Shown: positions 42,768 to 51,884 of the stretch, in pieces
Numbering within the stretch: the stretch's first letter is position 1
Layout: the number at the start of each line of letters is the position of its first letter
Assembly: GCA_039111475.1 (NCBI GenBank)
Contig: JBCCIP010000031.1
Span: 1-64,000 of the forward strand
Origin: JAUIET01 sp039111475
GTDB lineage: Bacteria; Pseudomonadota; Gammaproteobacteria; Pseudomonadales; JAUIET01
Length of the DNA stretch: 64,000 nucleotides
Reading direction: 5' to 3'
The notes under the pieces: model-generated
Told to the model about the DNA's origin: nothing
The model's database searches: none
What the model saw: the letters and a program-made list of their open reading frames with translations, nothing else
Translations under genes and position numbers: made by a program

Positions 42768-45242
42768 TTACTCCTCGAGTTCGGTCGTGCTGAGCAGTTG
42801 TGCCTCGACCGCGTCTGCGCAGAATGGAAAGACTATCCATTGCTTGTCGCTGTACAGCTGGGTTTGATCGCTGAAATGATCTGAGGCAGGGTCATTTGAC
42901 TGAGAGGGCACAAGAACGCCCTCTGCCAATGGGCATTCCGTATCGTCCCAGGTCACAGCCTGTATATAGGAATTGCCCCCGTTGATGCTTTGGTAACCGC
43001 CATCGCTTAGTCCTCCCTTGATCACGCCAAACACACCCATGTCGTCCAGGCCACCATGAATCGGAATTCTGTCGTTATTGCGTTGCGCAAATTGCGCGTT
43101 GCCGAAAGCTGCCGTTGGATCAACGTTGGCCTGTTCCAGATTACTCATGCCGGCGCTCAATGCTGTGGCGATTCGCTGGTAGTTATCGCTTTCAGCGAGA
43201 TCGAAGCCGGATGGCGTATTGAGTGGGTCGTTTGCATCGAAATCGACAGTCCACAATTGCTGGTTTTCAATTTCCAGATTGCCAGCAGGATCGAAATCAC
43301 GTTTCAGCTCACGCCAGAATTCGGTGAATACTTGGGCGCCAGCACTGTCCAGGTCCGTTCGGCGGTTCCAACTGCTCAGTATGGTGCATGCTTGATTCGC
43401 CCGCGCAATCACGTCAGCAGCCAGTCCGGCAGCAGCAAAAGGGCAGGCGGCCAATACGTCATCCAATGCGATCTCTGCACCCAGTACACGGTTCGAGTAC
43501 ATCAGTGTTTTCAAATTTTCCAGATTGAAACCTGGACTCATACTAATACCGTCGGTGCCTGTCATACGTTCAGCCACCATATGGTGGGTAATACGTGTAC
43601 GTAAGAACTGTTGTTCATTTTCTCCACCAAGCGCGCCCATGATTATTGGCAGGCCAGTAATGGGCTCATCGGCTTTACTCAACCAATAACTATTATTACT
43701 GTTTGCCACGTATTCAGTGGTCATGATTTTCGGTAGCGAACTGTAACCGAACACATTTCGACCTTCTGGCGTATCACTGTCAGAGCCCCATTCGCAGGCA
43801 CTGCGGGTTCCATCCAGTGCAATGATCAGACTGTTAGTCACTGCAGTGACGGCTGGCGCTAATGGGCCGCTAACGCAATCATCTAATTTGGCTTGATCCA
43901 CATGTGGAATGCTGGAGATGTCGCCGTAGAAAGCGTCGCCATTACGGTCTGCAGCCAGGGTGTGAACCCAGGGAAAAGCGATGCCCTCAAGAGCGGTTTG
44001 AAACTCGGCCATTGAACTGGCTTGCCCTGCCTGAATCCATTGCGACAGGCCCATATTATTGTCCAAGTTTGCGTCTCTGACCGTGAACACTGTGCCGGAT
44101 AAGCCGATTGGCCAACCACCAATTAAGGCGTTTTGACTGGTCAGATCAACCAGAAGCCCAAAATGAGAGCTGAAGAACGTTTGACTAACCGTGCTCAAAC
44201 TACCATCCGGGTTCAATCGTTCAATGCTGACGGTTTCTGACGTTATGTCACGCATTTCGCCGTCGTATTGGTACTGCATGGGGTTATCAGGATTAAGTTG
44301 CAGTTCGTACAAGGTCAGGCGATTGGCAAAGCTCACGGTGTGCGTCCAGGCGATGTCTTTGTTGAAACCGATGGTCACCACTGGAATGCCGTGCAGTGAC
44401 GCACCCATCGCATCATATTCTCCCGGTATCGTCAGGTGCAGCAGATAGAACTGGCCAGTACCTTGCCAGGGCTGATGCGGATTGCCCAGCAATAAACCCG
44501 CGCCGGTTTGGCTAAACTCGCTACCCACAGCAATGGCATTACTACCTCCGGCTGATGGGTCGTGCATGTCGGTAAACATCGGCGCCAGTGGTGGATGGAT
44601 TGCCCGGCCTTGTGCACTTGCGGTGGCAGCAGGTGGCTGCACATCGGTAATAATGCGGCGGATCGTGCCGTTATCTGTGCTGCCTTGTAAAGACAGCTTT
44701 TTGAGAAATTTCATCAGGTCGGTAACAGTGATTTCCCTAACCCAATCTGCACCGCGGCAGCCCTCATCACCCTCGCTCAGGTTTTCAGCGCCGGTGTCTC
44801 GAAAAAAGCGGTTGTAGCCGGCCACATAACCATTCACCAGCTCTTTCACGTTGTCCGGTTGCGGGTCATACCATTGTGCTGTTAGTGCGTCTTCATCACC
44901 ATTTAGCAAGGTGTACAGCAAATCTGATCGTTCGCTGCCAGCATCGCCCAGATAACGACTGGACTGGCCGTTAGCGAATAAAATTTCACGCATCAAAATG
45001 CAGTAATTGTCTTGCGCGTAGGCAAACCCAAGGCCATATCCCAACCCAGCCCAGTCGTCTGCGCTGACATGGGGGATGCCGTATTCGGTGCGCTGCACCT
45101 GTGCCTGAAAGCGGCTTTCTTCAACTGGAGGTATGACAATAGGTGATAGCTCCGCGAATGCGCCCTCATTACGTTCACCACTACTGCAGCCTGTAAGTAG
45201 CACTAGAGTAGTAATTGTGAGGCGTCTGAACAATTGAATCAC
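42768..45242 (-). CDS. Penicillin acylase family protein (Ntn hydrolase), lipoprotein
   Basis: An 824-residue precursor. The signal ends with lipobox LTGC (Cys19), so it is lipid-anchored. An alpha-like segment with YGIPHVSADDWAGLGYGLGF (residues 54-73) precedes the autoprocessing site: AGGSNAIAVG places the new N-terminal nucleophile at Ser234, followed by GAGLLLGNPHQPWQG. Family members cleave amide bonds of penicillins, N-acyl-homoserine lactones or acyl amino acids after self-cleavage into two chains. The group that includes acyl-homoserine-lactone acylases is a reasonable guess. GTG start at 45242. Four bases separate its stop from the paralogue B start, so they form an operon. Confidence 0.9.
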   Translation of the reverse strand: MIQLFRRLTITTLVLLTGCSSGERNEGAFAELSPIVIPPVEESRFQAQVQRTEYGIPHVSADDWAGLGYGLGFAYAQDNYCILMREILFANGQSSRYLGDAGSERSDLLYTLLNGDEDALTAQWYDPQPDNVKELVNGYVAGYNRFFRDTGAENLSEGDEGCRGADWVREITVTDLMKFLKKLSLQGSTDNGTIRRIITDVQPPAATASAQGRAIHPPLAPMFTDMHDPSAGGSNAIAVGSEFSQTGAGLLLGNPHQPWQGTGQFYLLHLTIPGEYDAMGASLHGIPVVTIGFNKDIAWTHTVSFANRLTLYELQLNPDNPMQYQYDGEMRDITSETVSIERLNPDGSLSTVSQTFFSSHFGLLVDLTSQNALIGGWPIGLSGTVFTVRDANLDNNMGLSQWIQAGQASSMAEFQTALEGIAFPWVHTLAADRNGDAFYGDISSIPHVDQAKLDDCVSGPLAPAVTAVTNSLIIALDGTRSACEWGSDSDTPEGRNVFGYSSLPKIMTTEYVANSNNSYWLSKADEPITGLPIIMGALGGENEQQFLRTRITHHMVAERMTGTDGISMSPGFNLENLKTLMYSNRVLGAEIALDDVLAACPFAAAGLAADVIARANQACTILSSWNRRTDLDSAGAQVFTEFWRELKRDFDPAGNLEIENQQLWTVDFDANDPLNTPSGFDLAESDNYQRIATALSAGMSNLEQANVDPTAAFGNAQFAQRNNDRIPIHGGLDDMGVFGVIKGGLSDGGYQSINGGNSYIQAVTWDDTECPLAEGVLVPSQSNDPASDHFSDQTQLYSDKQWIVFPFCADAVEAQLLSTTELEE
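42771..42776 (-). promoter_or_regulatory. Ribosome binding site of paralogue B inside the acylase gene end
   Basis: GAGGAG on the minus strand is formed by the last two glutamate codons of the acylase, immediately before its TAA, seven bases ahead of ATG 42763. This arrangement strongly supports the chosen start and coupled translation. Confidence 0.75.
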
Positions 45243-45339
45243 GGTGAGGACCTGAGCTTGTTTTTCTTCATGGTAACACTAATGTTCGTGCGATCTGAGA
45301 CCACAGCTGCGAAAATAGCGGAGCTAATCAGTTGGTAAT

Positions 45340-47313
45340 ATGGAGACAGTGTTGAGCTTTAATTACACGATAAACAATGCATGGCTAAGCGTCGTTTTGC
45401 TTGGTGTTGTCCTGTTACTCCGTAGTTTGGTTGCGCAAGCGGAAGACCCAGAGTCAGCGCTATCGGGCGGCGATTTTGAGCGCACTGAGCAACGCGAAGC
45501 TTGTGATGAATATGCGCCATTGAAGCGTGCATATTTTGGCGATACGCACGTGCATACGGCTTTGTCGCAAGACGCAAGCACCCAGGGCACCCGCATTCGA
45601 CCAGACGGTGCCTATCGCTTCGCCAAAGGAGAGCGTGTCGATATTCAACCGTTTGACGATCGGGGCAATGCTCTGCGCAGCCAGCAAATATCCAGACCTT
45701 TGGACTTTGCTGCCATCACCGATCACGCCGAACTGTATGGCGAAGTGCGGATATGCAATACGCCTGAACTTGAAGGCTATAACAATTGGGTATGCAAAGT
45801 TTACCGCCATTTCCCACGAGTTGCTTTTTACATGATGAATGCTCGAGCCGGTTTTATTGACAGTCGATGGGGTTATTGCGGCAAGGACGGTGAACATTGT
45901 GAGCGACAGGCTGCGGTCGTTTGGCAAGAATTGCAAGAAGCCACGGAGCAGGCGTATGACCGCAGCTCAGCGTGTAACTTCACCAGCTTTAACGCCTACG
46001 AATGGACGGGTCTGCACGGGCCTAGCGGTAAAGGGAACATGCACCGCAACGTTATTTTCAGAAATGACCAGGTACCAGAAACGGCGATTAGTGCACTTGA
46101 CGGTCGCCGTCCCGATCAGTTGTGGAGTGCCTTGGAAGAGCAATGTTTAGACGCTGGCTCAGGCTGTGACGCATTGGTTATCCCACACAATTCAAACCTT
46201 AGCGGTGGCCAGATGTTGCGTACCAAAGATTTTGATGGTGACCCAATTGATGAAACTCTTGCGAGGCAAAGAGCGCGCCTGGAACCTATTATTGAGGTAA
46301 TGCAGCATAAGGGCAGTTCTGAGTGCTTCTTCGGCGCCTACGATTTCATCGAGGAAGATGAGCTGTGTGCCTTTGAGTTTTTGCAGCAAGCAAATATGGG
46401 CAACCCAACGGAAGGTGCTCCAGGGCCCAGTAATGGCTATCTTCGCGAGGGCCTGCGTGATGGGCTTAGAGTGCAAGAGCGACTGGGCATAAACCCATTC
46501 AAATTTGGTTTTGTCGCCAGTACCGACACCCATCTGGGCATTCCCGGTGCTGTCGAGGAGGATCGTTTTCAAGGCGGCGGCGGCAATGGCAAAAGCGCAC
46601 GCTATGAAGTACCACCTGGCTTACCAGATAGGCCTGAATACAATCCAGGGGGGTTGGCTGTCGTGTGGGCTGAGGAGAATTCTCGTGATGCTTTGTTCAC
46701 TGGTATGCGCAACAAGGAAACGTATGGGACCAGCGGCCCGAGAATAGAGTTGCGCTTTTTCGGAGGTTGGGATTTCGAGTCGACAATTTGCGAGTCAAGT
46801 GATCTGGTAGCACAGGCGTACCAGCGTGGAGTGCCCATGGGTGGTGATTTGCCAGAAAGCAGTGATGAGCAATCAAATGCGCCCAGGTTCGTGGTAGCCG
46901 CTTTACGCGATGTGAATGGCGGCGAGCCACTGCAAAAGGTTCAAGTCATTAAGGGCTGGGTAGATGGTAACGGCGAATCACGCGAATCAGTAGTCGATGT
47001 AGCCACTATCGATGGCCATGATATTGAGGTTGACCCACGCGACTGCCAAACCAGCGGCAATGGTCCTGGCAGTGTCTGTACCGTTTGGAAAGACCCGAAC
47101 TTTGACCCCGCGCAGAATAGCTATTACTACACCAGAGTGATGGAGAACCCGAGTTGCCGTTGGAGTCAGCGGCAATGTCTTGCGAACGGTGTGGATTGCA
47201 CTAAGCCTGAAACCATTACCGATGGGCTTGAGGCCTGTTGTGCGATTGACCATAGGCCGGTTATTCAGGAACGTGCCTGGTCCAGCCCAATCTGGTATCG
47301 TGCGCGTCCGTAG
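45340..47313 (+). CDS. DUF3604 domain protein (PHP-like metal-dependent hydrolase fold), exported
   Basis: A 657-residue protein with an N-terminal hydrophobic segment (SVVLLGVVLLLRSLVAQA) serving as signal or anchor. The metal motif FGDTHVHTALSQDAS lies near residue 67, DFAAITDHAELYGEV near 127, and VIPHNSNLSGG and STDTHLGIPGAVEED later; these HxH, D-H and TDTH patches are typical of DUF3604, whose members have a PHP-like barrel. Fourteen or more cysteines suggest a disulfide-rich periplasmic protein. First gene of a trio with a PpiC-type isomerase and a HupE/UreJ-like protein. Alternative GTG 45349 or TTG 45352 starts sit behind GGAG. Substrate unknown. Confidence 0.88.
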   Translation: METVLSFNYTINNAWLSVVLLGVVLLLRSLVAQAEDPESALSGGDFERTEQREACDEYAPLKRAYFGDTHVHTALSQDASTQGTRIRPDGAYRFAKGERVDIQPFDDRGNALRSQQISRPLDFAAITDHAELYGEVRICNTPELEGYNNWVCKVYRHFPRVAFYMMNARAGFIDSRWGYCGKDGEHCERQAAVVWQELQEATEQAYDRSSACNFTSFNAYEWTGLHGPSGKGNMHRNVIFRNDQVPETAISALDGRRPDQLWSALEEQCLDAGSGCDALVIPHNSNLSGGQMLRTKDFDGDPIDETLARQRARLEPIIEVMQHKGSSECFFGAYDFIEEDELCAFEFLQQANMGNPTEGAPGPSNGYLREGLRDGLRVQERLGINPFKFGFVASTDTHLGIPGAVEEDRFQGGGGNGKSARYEVPPGLPDRPEYNPGGLAVVWAEENSRDALFTGMRNKETYGTSGPRIELRFFGGWDFESTICESSDLVAQAYQRGVPMGGDLPESSDEQSNAPRFVVAALRDVNGGEPLQKVQVIKGWVDGNGESRESVVDVATIDGHDIEVDPRDCQTSGNGPGSVCTVWKDPNFDPAQNSYYYTRVMENPSCRWSQRQCLANGVDCTKPETITDGLEACCAIDHRPVIQERAWSSPIWYRARP

Positions 47314-47327
47314 AAAAGGTGTTTGCA

Positions 47328-48296
47328 TTGTCGTCTCGTTTCTTTAGAAAACCATCTGTTCATTTCTGGCTATTGGGATGTCTGCTGTTTGCATTTGACC
47401 GCTGGTATAATGTGCCAGAAGATATTCGAGTGATCGAGTATCCGGATGATGCGCAAGTAAGCGAGTTGCGCCAGCAGTGGATGATGACCACGGGCAGAGC
47501 ACCAAGTGCTGCAGATACAGCACAAATGGTTCAGTACGAGCTTGATCAACGCATTCTTCTTAATGAGGCATTGCGTTTTAACCTCCATTTCTACGACACC
47601 GTGGTGCAACAGCGACTGCTGCGCGATATGCGTTTTATGGGCGATACCGAGGGGCAGACGGATGCGCAGCTGCTGGAGCAAGCGTATGCCATGGAATTGC
47701 ATGTCAATGATACCGTAGCCAAGCGCCGATTAATGCAGGCCATGGAGTCCATTTATCGGGCTCCGGGTGAAAACCAGGTGCCTGCCGAGGCTGAGCTAAA
47801 AGCGGTATATGACGGACGCATTAAGGAATTTACTCTGCCTGAAACTCGTAAAATCAGTCACGTGTTTGTGAGTCGTGATCGGCATCGCGAGAAAGCGGAA
47901 GGACAAGCACGTGAGCTTTATGAACGCTTTTCCCGGGATGAAGTGGCATTGGAGAAAGCTCGATTGTCTACTGACCCGTTTCTATCGGGCCTGGATTTTT
48001 CTCATTTGTCCGTGCGGCAGCTTTCGCGTCATTTCGGCGATACATTTTCACGCGAGGTGTTCAATTGCAAAGAAAAACCGTGGTGCGGCCCCATCGAATC
48101 GCCGTATGGTTGGCACCTGGTTTGGGTGCATGAGCAGAAACCAGCCAAGCCACAAACCTTTGAGGCCGTGCAGCAAAAACTCGTCTACTACGTAAAAAGA
48201 GAAAAAGGGGACAAGGCGCTGAATGACAGAATGACCGAGCTCAGGGACATCTACCAGGTTAGCGGTGGACCTGAGCAAGAGAGTGAAAAACAATGA
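47328..48296 (+). CDS. PpiC-type peptidyl-prolyl cis-trans isomerase, membrane-anchored
   Basis: A 322-residue parvulin-family protein. An N-terminal anchor (VHFWLLGCLLFAFDRWY) is followed by a helical SurA/PpiD-like region and, from residue about 165, a parvulin domain (RKISHVFVSRDRHREKAEGQ, then FGDTFSREVFNCKEKPWCGP and SPYGWHLVWVHE). I favour TTG 47328 because AAGG lies eight bases upstream; in-frame GTG 47319 is the alternative. Its stop overlaps the next start by four bases (ATGA), and it follows DUF3604 by 14 bases. Periplasmic folding of the disulfide-rich DUF3604 neighbour is an attractive inference. Confidence 0.85.
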   Translation: MSSRFFRKPSVHFWLLGCLLFAFDRWYNVPEDIRVIEYPDDAQVSELRQQWMMTTGRAPSAADTAQMVQYELDQRILLNEALRFNLHFYDTVVQQRLLRDMRFMGDTEGQTDAQLLEQAYAMELHVNDTVAKRRLMQAMESIYRAPGENQVPAEAELKAVYDGRIKEFTLPETRKISHVFVSRDRHREKAEGQARELYERFSRDEVALEKARLSTDPFLSGLDFSHLSVRQLSRHFGDTFSREVFNCKEKPWCGPIESPYGWHLVWVHEQKPAKPQTFEAVQQKLVYYVKREKGDKALNDRMTELRDIYQVSGGPEQESEKQ

Positions 48297-49303
48297 GAAC
48301 TCTCGCGAAGCTTTTTACGGCGACCTTGTTGTGCTCGCTCGGCCTGTTTGCGAATGCCCACAAAATGGCACCATCACTGCTACTGCTTGCCGAAACAACG
48401 CCTGGTGAGTTCAGCGTGCATTGGAAAACACCGTTGGTGCAGTCGTCGCCGGTGCGAATTGACATGAGCTTGCCAGTGCATTGCGTGCCTAGCACTGACA
48501 GGCAACCGAAACCGGACCCAGTGGGTGCCGTGTTTGAGTGGACAGTGGACTGCGGAGAGCAGGGCCTGGTCGGGCATGTCATCAGTATGAGCGGGCTGCG
48601 CGAGAACCAGAGCGCGGCGGTCCTGAAAATCTACCTTCAGGATGGTCGACAATATCAACACGTAGTCAATGCCAGCAACGCAAGCTACACGGTGCCGCAG
48701 CGCGTTAGCCGCAGCGATGTGTTCTGGGAGTACCTCAAGCTTGGTGTCGACCATATTCTTGCGGGCATTGACCACCTGTTTTTCGTTTGGGCTCTTATTC
48801 TTCTGTTGGCAAAACGCAAGCTGCTAATAGCGATTACAGCGTTTACTCTGGGTCACAGTATTACCTTGGCATTGGCCGCACTGGATGTGATTACCGTGCC
48901 ACAAACCCTGACTGAGTTGTTTATTGCGTTCTCTATCTTTGCATTGGCTGTAGAGATTGCCGCTGACAAAGGCGATCAGAGTTTGGTACGAAGGCACGCG
49001 TTTTGGGTGTGCGTGGCCTTTGGTTTGTTGCACGGCTTGGGCTTTGCGGGTGCGTTGAAAGAAATCGGCCTGCCGCAGGAGGAGGTGGTCGTGGCACTGC
49101 TTACTTTCAATATTGGCGTGGAAGTAGGCCAAATACTGTTTGTGGTAGTGGTACTCGCGGCGGCTTGGCTGTTGAAGCAGGTGAGTAGTAATGTATTACC
49201 AGCCTATTTACAGCCGGAACGTCTGGTGTGGGTGCCGGTTTACGTAATTGGCACCGGCGCTGCGTTCTGGTGCGTTGAACGCAGCATTGGGTTACTCATT
49301 TGA
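48293..49303 (+). CDS. HupE/UreJ family membrane protein with exported N-terminal domain
   Basis: A 336-residue protein. A signal peptide (LFTATLLCSLGLFANAHK) leads into a periplasmic beta domain of about 120 residues. Then HupE/UreJ-type spans follow: YLKLGVDHILAGIDHLFFVW carries the conserved D-H-x3-G-x-DH metal motif, ITAFTLGHSITLALAALDV the second histidine region, and AFGLLHGLGFAGALKEIG the third. HupE/UreJ proteins import nickel or related divalent metals. As the stop-start overlap with PpiC shows coupling, and DUF3604 proteins have metal motifs, the trio may handle a metalloenzyme and its metal; this is inference. Confidence 0.87.
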   Translation: MRTLAKLFTATLLCSLGLFANAHKMAPSLLLLAETTPGEFSVHWKTPLVQSSPVRIDMSLPVHCVPSTDRQPKPDPVGAVFEWTVDCGEQGLVGHVISMSGLRENQSAAVLKIYLQDGRQYQHVVNASNASYTVPQRVSRSDVFWEYLKLGVDHILAGIDHLFFVWALILLLAKRKLLIAITAFTLGHSITLALAALDVITVPQTLTELFIAFSIFALAVEIAADKGDQSLVRRHAFWVCVAFGLLHGLGFAGALKEIGLPQEEVVVALLTFNIGVEVGQILFVVVVLAAAWLLKQVSSNVLPAYLQPERLVWVPVYVIGTGAAFWCVERSIGLLI

Positions 49304-49307
49304 CGGC

Positions 49308-50117
49308 TTATTCTGCTGCCTTGCCCACGGGTTCGCGCTTAACGCCGGGGTAGCCTCTCATTTCAATCATCGGGTGAAAAGCCAGCGACACACCTTCCTC
49401 AATATGGCGACGGTTGCCTAGCAGATTGCGTCTGCGCACAAACTTCGGGGTAGACTTAAGGCTCAGAGCCTGGGTGACTTCGATGCCGCCAGCGCTTTGA
49501 AAAACGGCCTGTAGATTCATATCGAAAACGTTTAACCAAATGCTAACGGCTTCTGCGGATTGTGCCCAGTTAAAGTCACTGGGTACGCCACTGCCAGGGC
49601 CCTGGGTACTGACTTTTCGAGAAACACCATCCCACCGTGCTACACGGTTGACGCTGTTGCCATAGCTTATTTCCCGCTCAATTAAATCGGTAAACACTAC
49701 TGCGTCTACTATGCCACGTGAACGCAGCTGCTCGAACACATAGTTCATTGTTTTACCGAATGATGTTTGGTTGATCTTGCCAGTGGTGGGATTGAAAGGG
49801 TTACCATAACGACGCACGGCGTTGCTCCACTCGTCTTCAAATACGGCGCTGGACACCATCTTGAATCCCGAGTCTTTCAGATACTGACGCACAAATTCGT
49901 CCACTCTGGTTTCGTATGGACGCATATACTTGCGTGAAGGCTTGCCAAAATTCACATGTGCGATCAGAACCCTAGGGTATTTTTCCTGACCCACGTCATC
50001 GGAATATATTGAATAGGGGAAGGCAGTACTGGCGACATTCTTGCTGGTCGTGCTCGCGCAACCGCTTAGCATCACAAGAGCAAACAACATAATAACTGGG
50101 GCAAATCGTGACTGCAT
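49308..50117 (-). CDS. Predicted lipoprotein of unknown function
   Basis: A 269-residue protein. Starting at ATG 50117 (AGGA upstream), residues 1-19 form a signal with lipobox LSGC (FALVMLSGCAS). The mature part has IAHVNFGKPSRKYMRPYET, DEFVRQYLKDSGFKMVSS and VDAVVFTDLIEREISYGNSV, compatible with an alpha/beta fold. I do not recognise the family. An upstream in-frame ATG at 50126 would also leave the lipobox. The gene is convergent with the HupE-like gene and divergent from the esterase at 50192. Basic residues near the C-terminus may reflect cell-wall contact; no function assigned. Confidence 0.75.
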   Translation of the reverse strand: MQSRFAPVIMLFALVMLSGCASTTSKNVASTAFPYSIYSDDVGQEKYPRVLIAHVNFGKPSRKYMRPYETRVDEFVRQYLKDSGFKMVSSAVFEDEWSNAVRRYGNPFNPTTGKINQTSFGKTMNYVFEQLRSRGIVDAVVFTDLIEREISYGNSVNRVARWDGVSRKVSTQGPGSGVPSDFNWAQSAEAVSIWLNVFDMNLQAVFQSAGGIEVTQALSLKSTPKFVRRRNLLGNRRHIEEGVSLAFHPMIEMRGYPGVKREPVGKAAE

Positions 50118-50191
50118 AGCTAACATCCTGGGGCCTGACTGGTTTGTATGGCACAATTCTACAGCAGCGTGAAGCTACAGAGAAATAGATC

Positions 50192-50983
50192 ATCAGCGAA
50201 CTTGTACTGACAGTAAAAAGCCGCGGGGAAGGCCGCCCCGTCGTGCTACTTCATGGCTTATTTGGCAGTGGCGATAATCTGGGCATGATTGCCAGAGGGT
50301 TGCAATCCGATTGCCGGGTGTATTCGATGGATTTGCCTTCCCACGGTCGTTCGCCGCTGCTTGAGGACATGAGTCTCAGGTCAATGGCAGCCAGTGTGCT
50401 GAGCACACTTCATGAACATGAAATTGTGGACCCCATAATTATCGGCCATTCTCTTGGCGGCAAAGTGGCTATGCAGCTCGTTGCAGATGAACCGAATAAA
50501 GTTGCGGCCTTGGCGGTATTGGATATCGCACCAGTAGACTATGCGCATGGGCACGAAGACATTTTTGCCGCTGTTGAAGCGTTGAATCTTGACACCATTC
50601 ACTCCAGAGCGGAAGCGGACCACGCTCTTGGGCAATATTTGCCTGAGCGCAATGTGCGTCAGTTTATTCTGACCAATTTGGGCAAAGCCGCTGGTGAAGC
50701 CTATGCATGGAAGCTCGATTTTGCAGCTCTGCAGCACAACTACCATCATTTTGCGTCGGCGCCAATTAAGTGTCATAGGTTCGAGCGAACTGTGTTGGTG
50801 GTGAAAGGAGCGGAATCAAATTATATTCTGAACAAACACGAGGCAGCGTTCAGAGATCGTTTTAGCAAATTGGAATTCAAGATTATTCCTGATGCGGGGC
50901 ATTGGCTGCACGCGGAGAAAACCGATCTGCTTCTGGGCATGTTGCGACGTTTTATAGCGGCACTGCCGAATAGGGTAGAATGA
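50192..50983 (+). CDS. Alpha/beta hydrolase, YbfF-like esterase, with non-canonical start
   Basis: A 263-residue hydrolase if translation begins at ATC 50192. The core is VVLLHGLFGSGDNLGM, the nucleophile elbow IIGHSLGGKVAMQL and the late histidine DAGHWLHAE, as in YbfF and related thioester/ester hydrolases. The in-frame sequence from 50192 translates as SELVLTVKSRGEGRPVVLLHG, an ordinary N-terminus for the family, yet the codon before it is ATC; the first ATG/GTG/TTG start is GTG 50243, which would remove the first strand. An AGAGA lies eight bases before ATC 50192. Either ATC is used, or an ATG was lost, or the base call is wrong. PPK2 follows after 25 bp. Confidence 0.85.
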   Translation: MSELVLTVKSRGEGRPVVLLHGLFGSGDNLGMIARGLQSDCRVYSMDLPSHGRSPLLEDMSLRSMAASVLSTLHEHEIVDPIIIGHSLGGKVAMQLVADEPNKVAALAVLDIAPVDYAHGHEDIFAAVEALNLDTIHSRAEADHALGQYLPERNVRQFILTNLGKAAGEAYAWKLDFAALQHNYHHFASAPIKCHRFERTVLVVKGAESNYILNKHEAAFRDRFSKLEFKIIPDAGHWLHAEKTDLLLGMLRRFIAALPNRVE

Positions 50984-51008
50984 CTCCTTATTTTCAAGGG
51001 TTATCTAC

Positions 51009-51884
51009 ATGAAGATTTTTTGTCCGGACAGCGAATTTCTCGCCGCCGTTGATGGCAGTTTTTCGCTGCAAACCGCTGTACAAGCTCAAAACACACCCGG
51101 CCGCAAGGCTTGCAGAAAAATGCTGAAACTACAAGCGCAGCAGTGCGACGATTTGCAACGGCGATTGTACGCAAATGATGCGCATTCCATACTTTGTGTG
51201 TTTCAGGCTATAGATGCTGCTGGTAAAGACTCTACCATTCGGGCTGTGTTTGGGCGATTGAATCCGGCTGGCTGCCAAGTGTATTCGTTTAAGCAACCAT
51301 CCAAAGAAGAACTTGATCATGACTTTCTGTGGCGTACCAGCTGCAGGCTGCCAGAGCGAGGCAGAATAGGTGTGTTCAACCGAAGCTATTACGAAGAGGT
51401 GCTTGTGGTGAAAGTGCATCCGGAATACCTTACGTCGCAACGCCTTGATGAACATGCCAGTGACGATTTCTGGCAGTCACGTTACGAGTCGATTGTTGAG
51501 CATGAAAAACACCTTGTGCGAAATGGTACTGTGGTACTCAAATTCTGGCTAAACGTGTCAAAGGAAGAACAACGTCAGCGTTTTCTGTCGAGGCTGAATG
51601 AGCAGGAGAAGAACTGGAAGTTTTCCGCAGGTGATCTTAAAGAACGCCAGCATTGGGATGAGTATATGCTTGCGTATCAGCAATGCATTCAAGCAACGTC
51701 AACGGAATTTGCACCCTGGTATGTGATACCTGCTGACGACAAACCCTACATGCGTTATCGTGTGGCGGAAATATTGCGCCAGACACTGGAAAACATTAAC
51801 CCCCAATACCCAACTCTTGGTGCGGATGAGCGAACTGAGCTTAGCCGATACGCTGAGCAACTCAATAACGAGGAACACTCTTGA
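51009..51884 (+). CDS. Polyphosphate kinase 2 family protein
   Basis: A 291-residue PPK2-family protein. The Walker A loop is QAIDAAGKDSTIRAVFGRLN (Gly72-Lys73-Asp74), followed by SFKQPSKEELDHDFLWR and the lid/Walker B area GRIGVFNRSYYEEVLVVKVHP. These enzymes transfer phosphate between polyphosphate and nucleoside mono- or diphosphates. Size and the single domain fit the class I-III short PPK2s; class cannot be fixed by eye. AAGGG precedes ATG 51009. Its TGA overlaps the TTG start of the HMG-CoA reductase gene, so those are coupled, an unexpected pairing of polyphosphate and isoprenoid-type enzymes. Confidence 0.92.
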   Translation: MKIFCPDSEFLAAVDGSFSLQTAVQAQNTPGRKACRKMLKLQAQQCDDLQRRLYANDAHSILCVFQAIDAAGKDSTIRAVFGRLNPAGCQVYSFKQPSKEELDHDFLWRTSCRLPERGRIGVFNRSYYEEVLVVKVHPEYLTSQRLDEHASDDFWQSRYESIVEHEKHLVRNGTVVLKFWLNVSKEEQRQRFLSRLNEQEKNWKFSAGDLKERQHWDEYMLAYQQCIQATSTEFAPWYVIPADDKPYMRYRVAEILRQTLENINPQYPTLGADERTELSRYAEQLNNEEHS

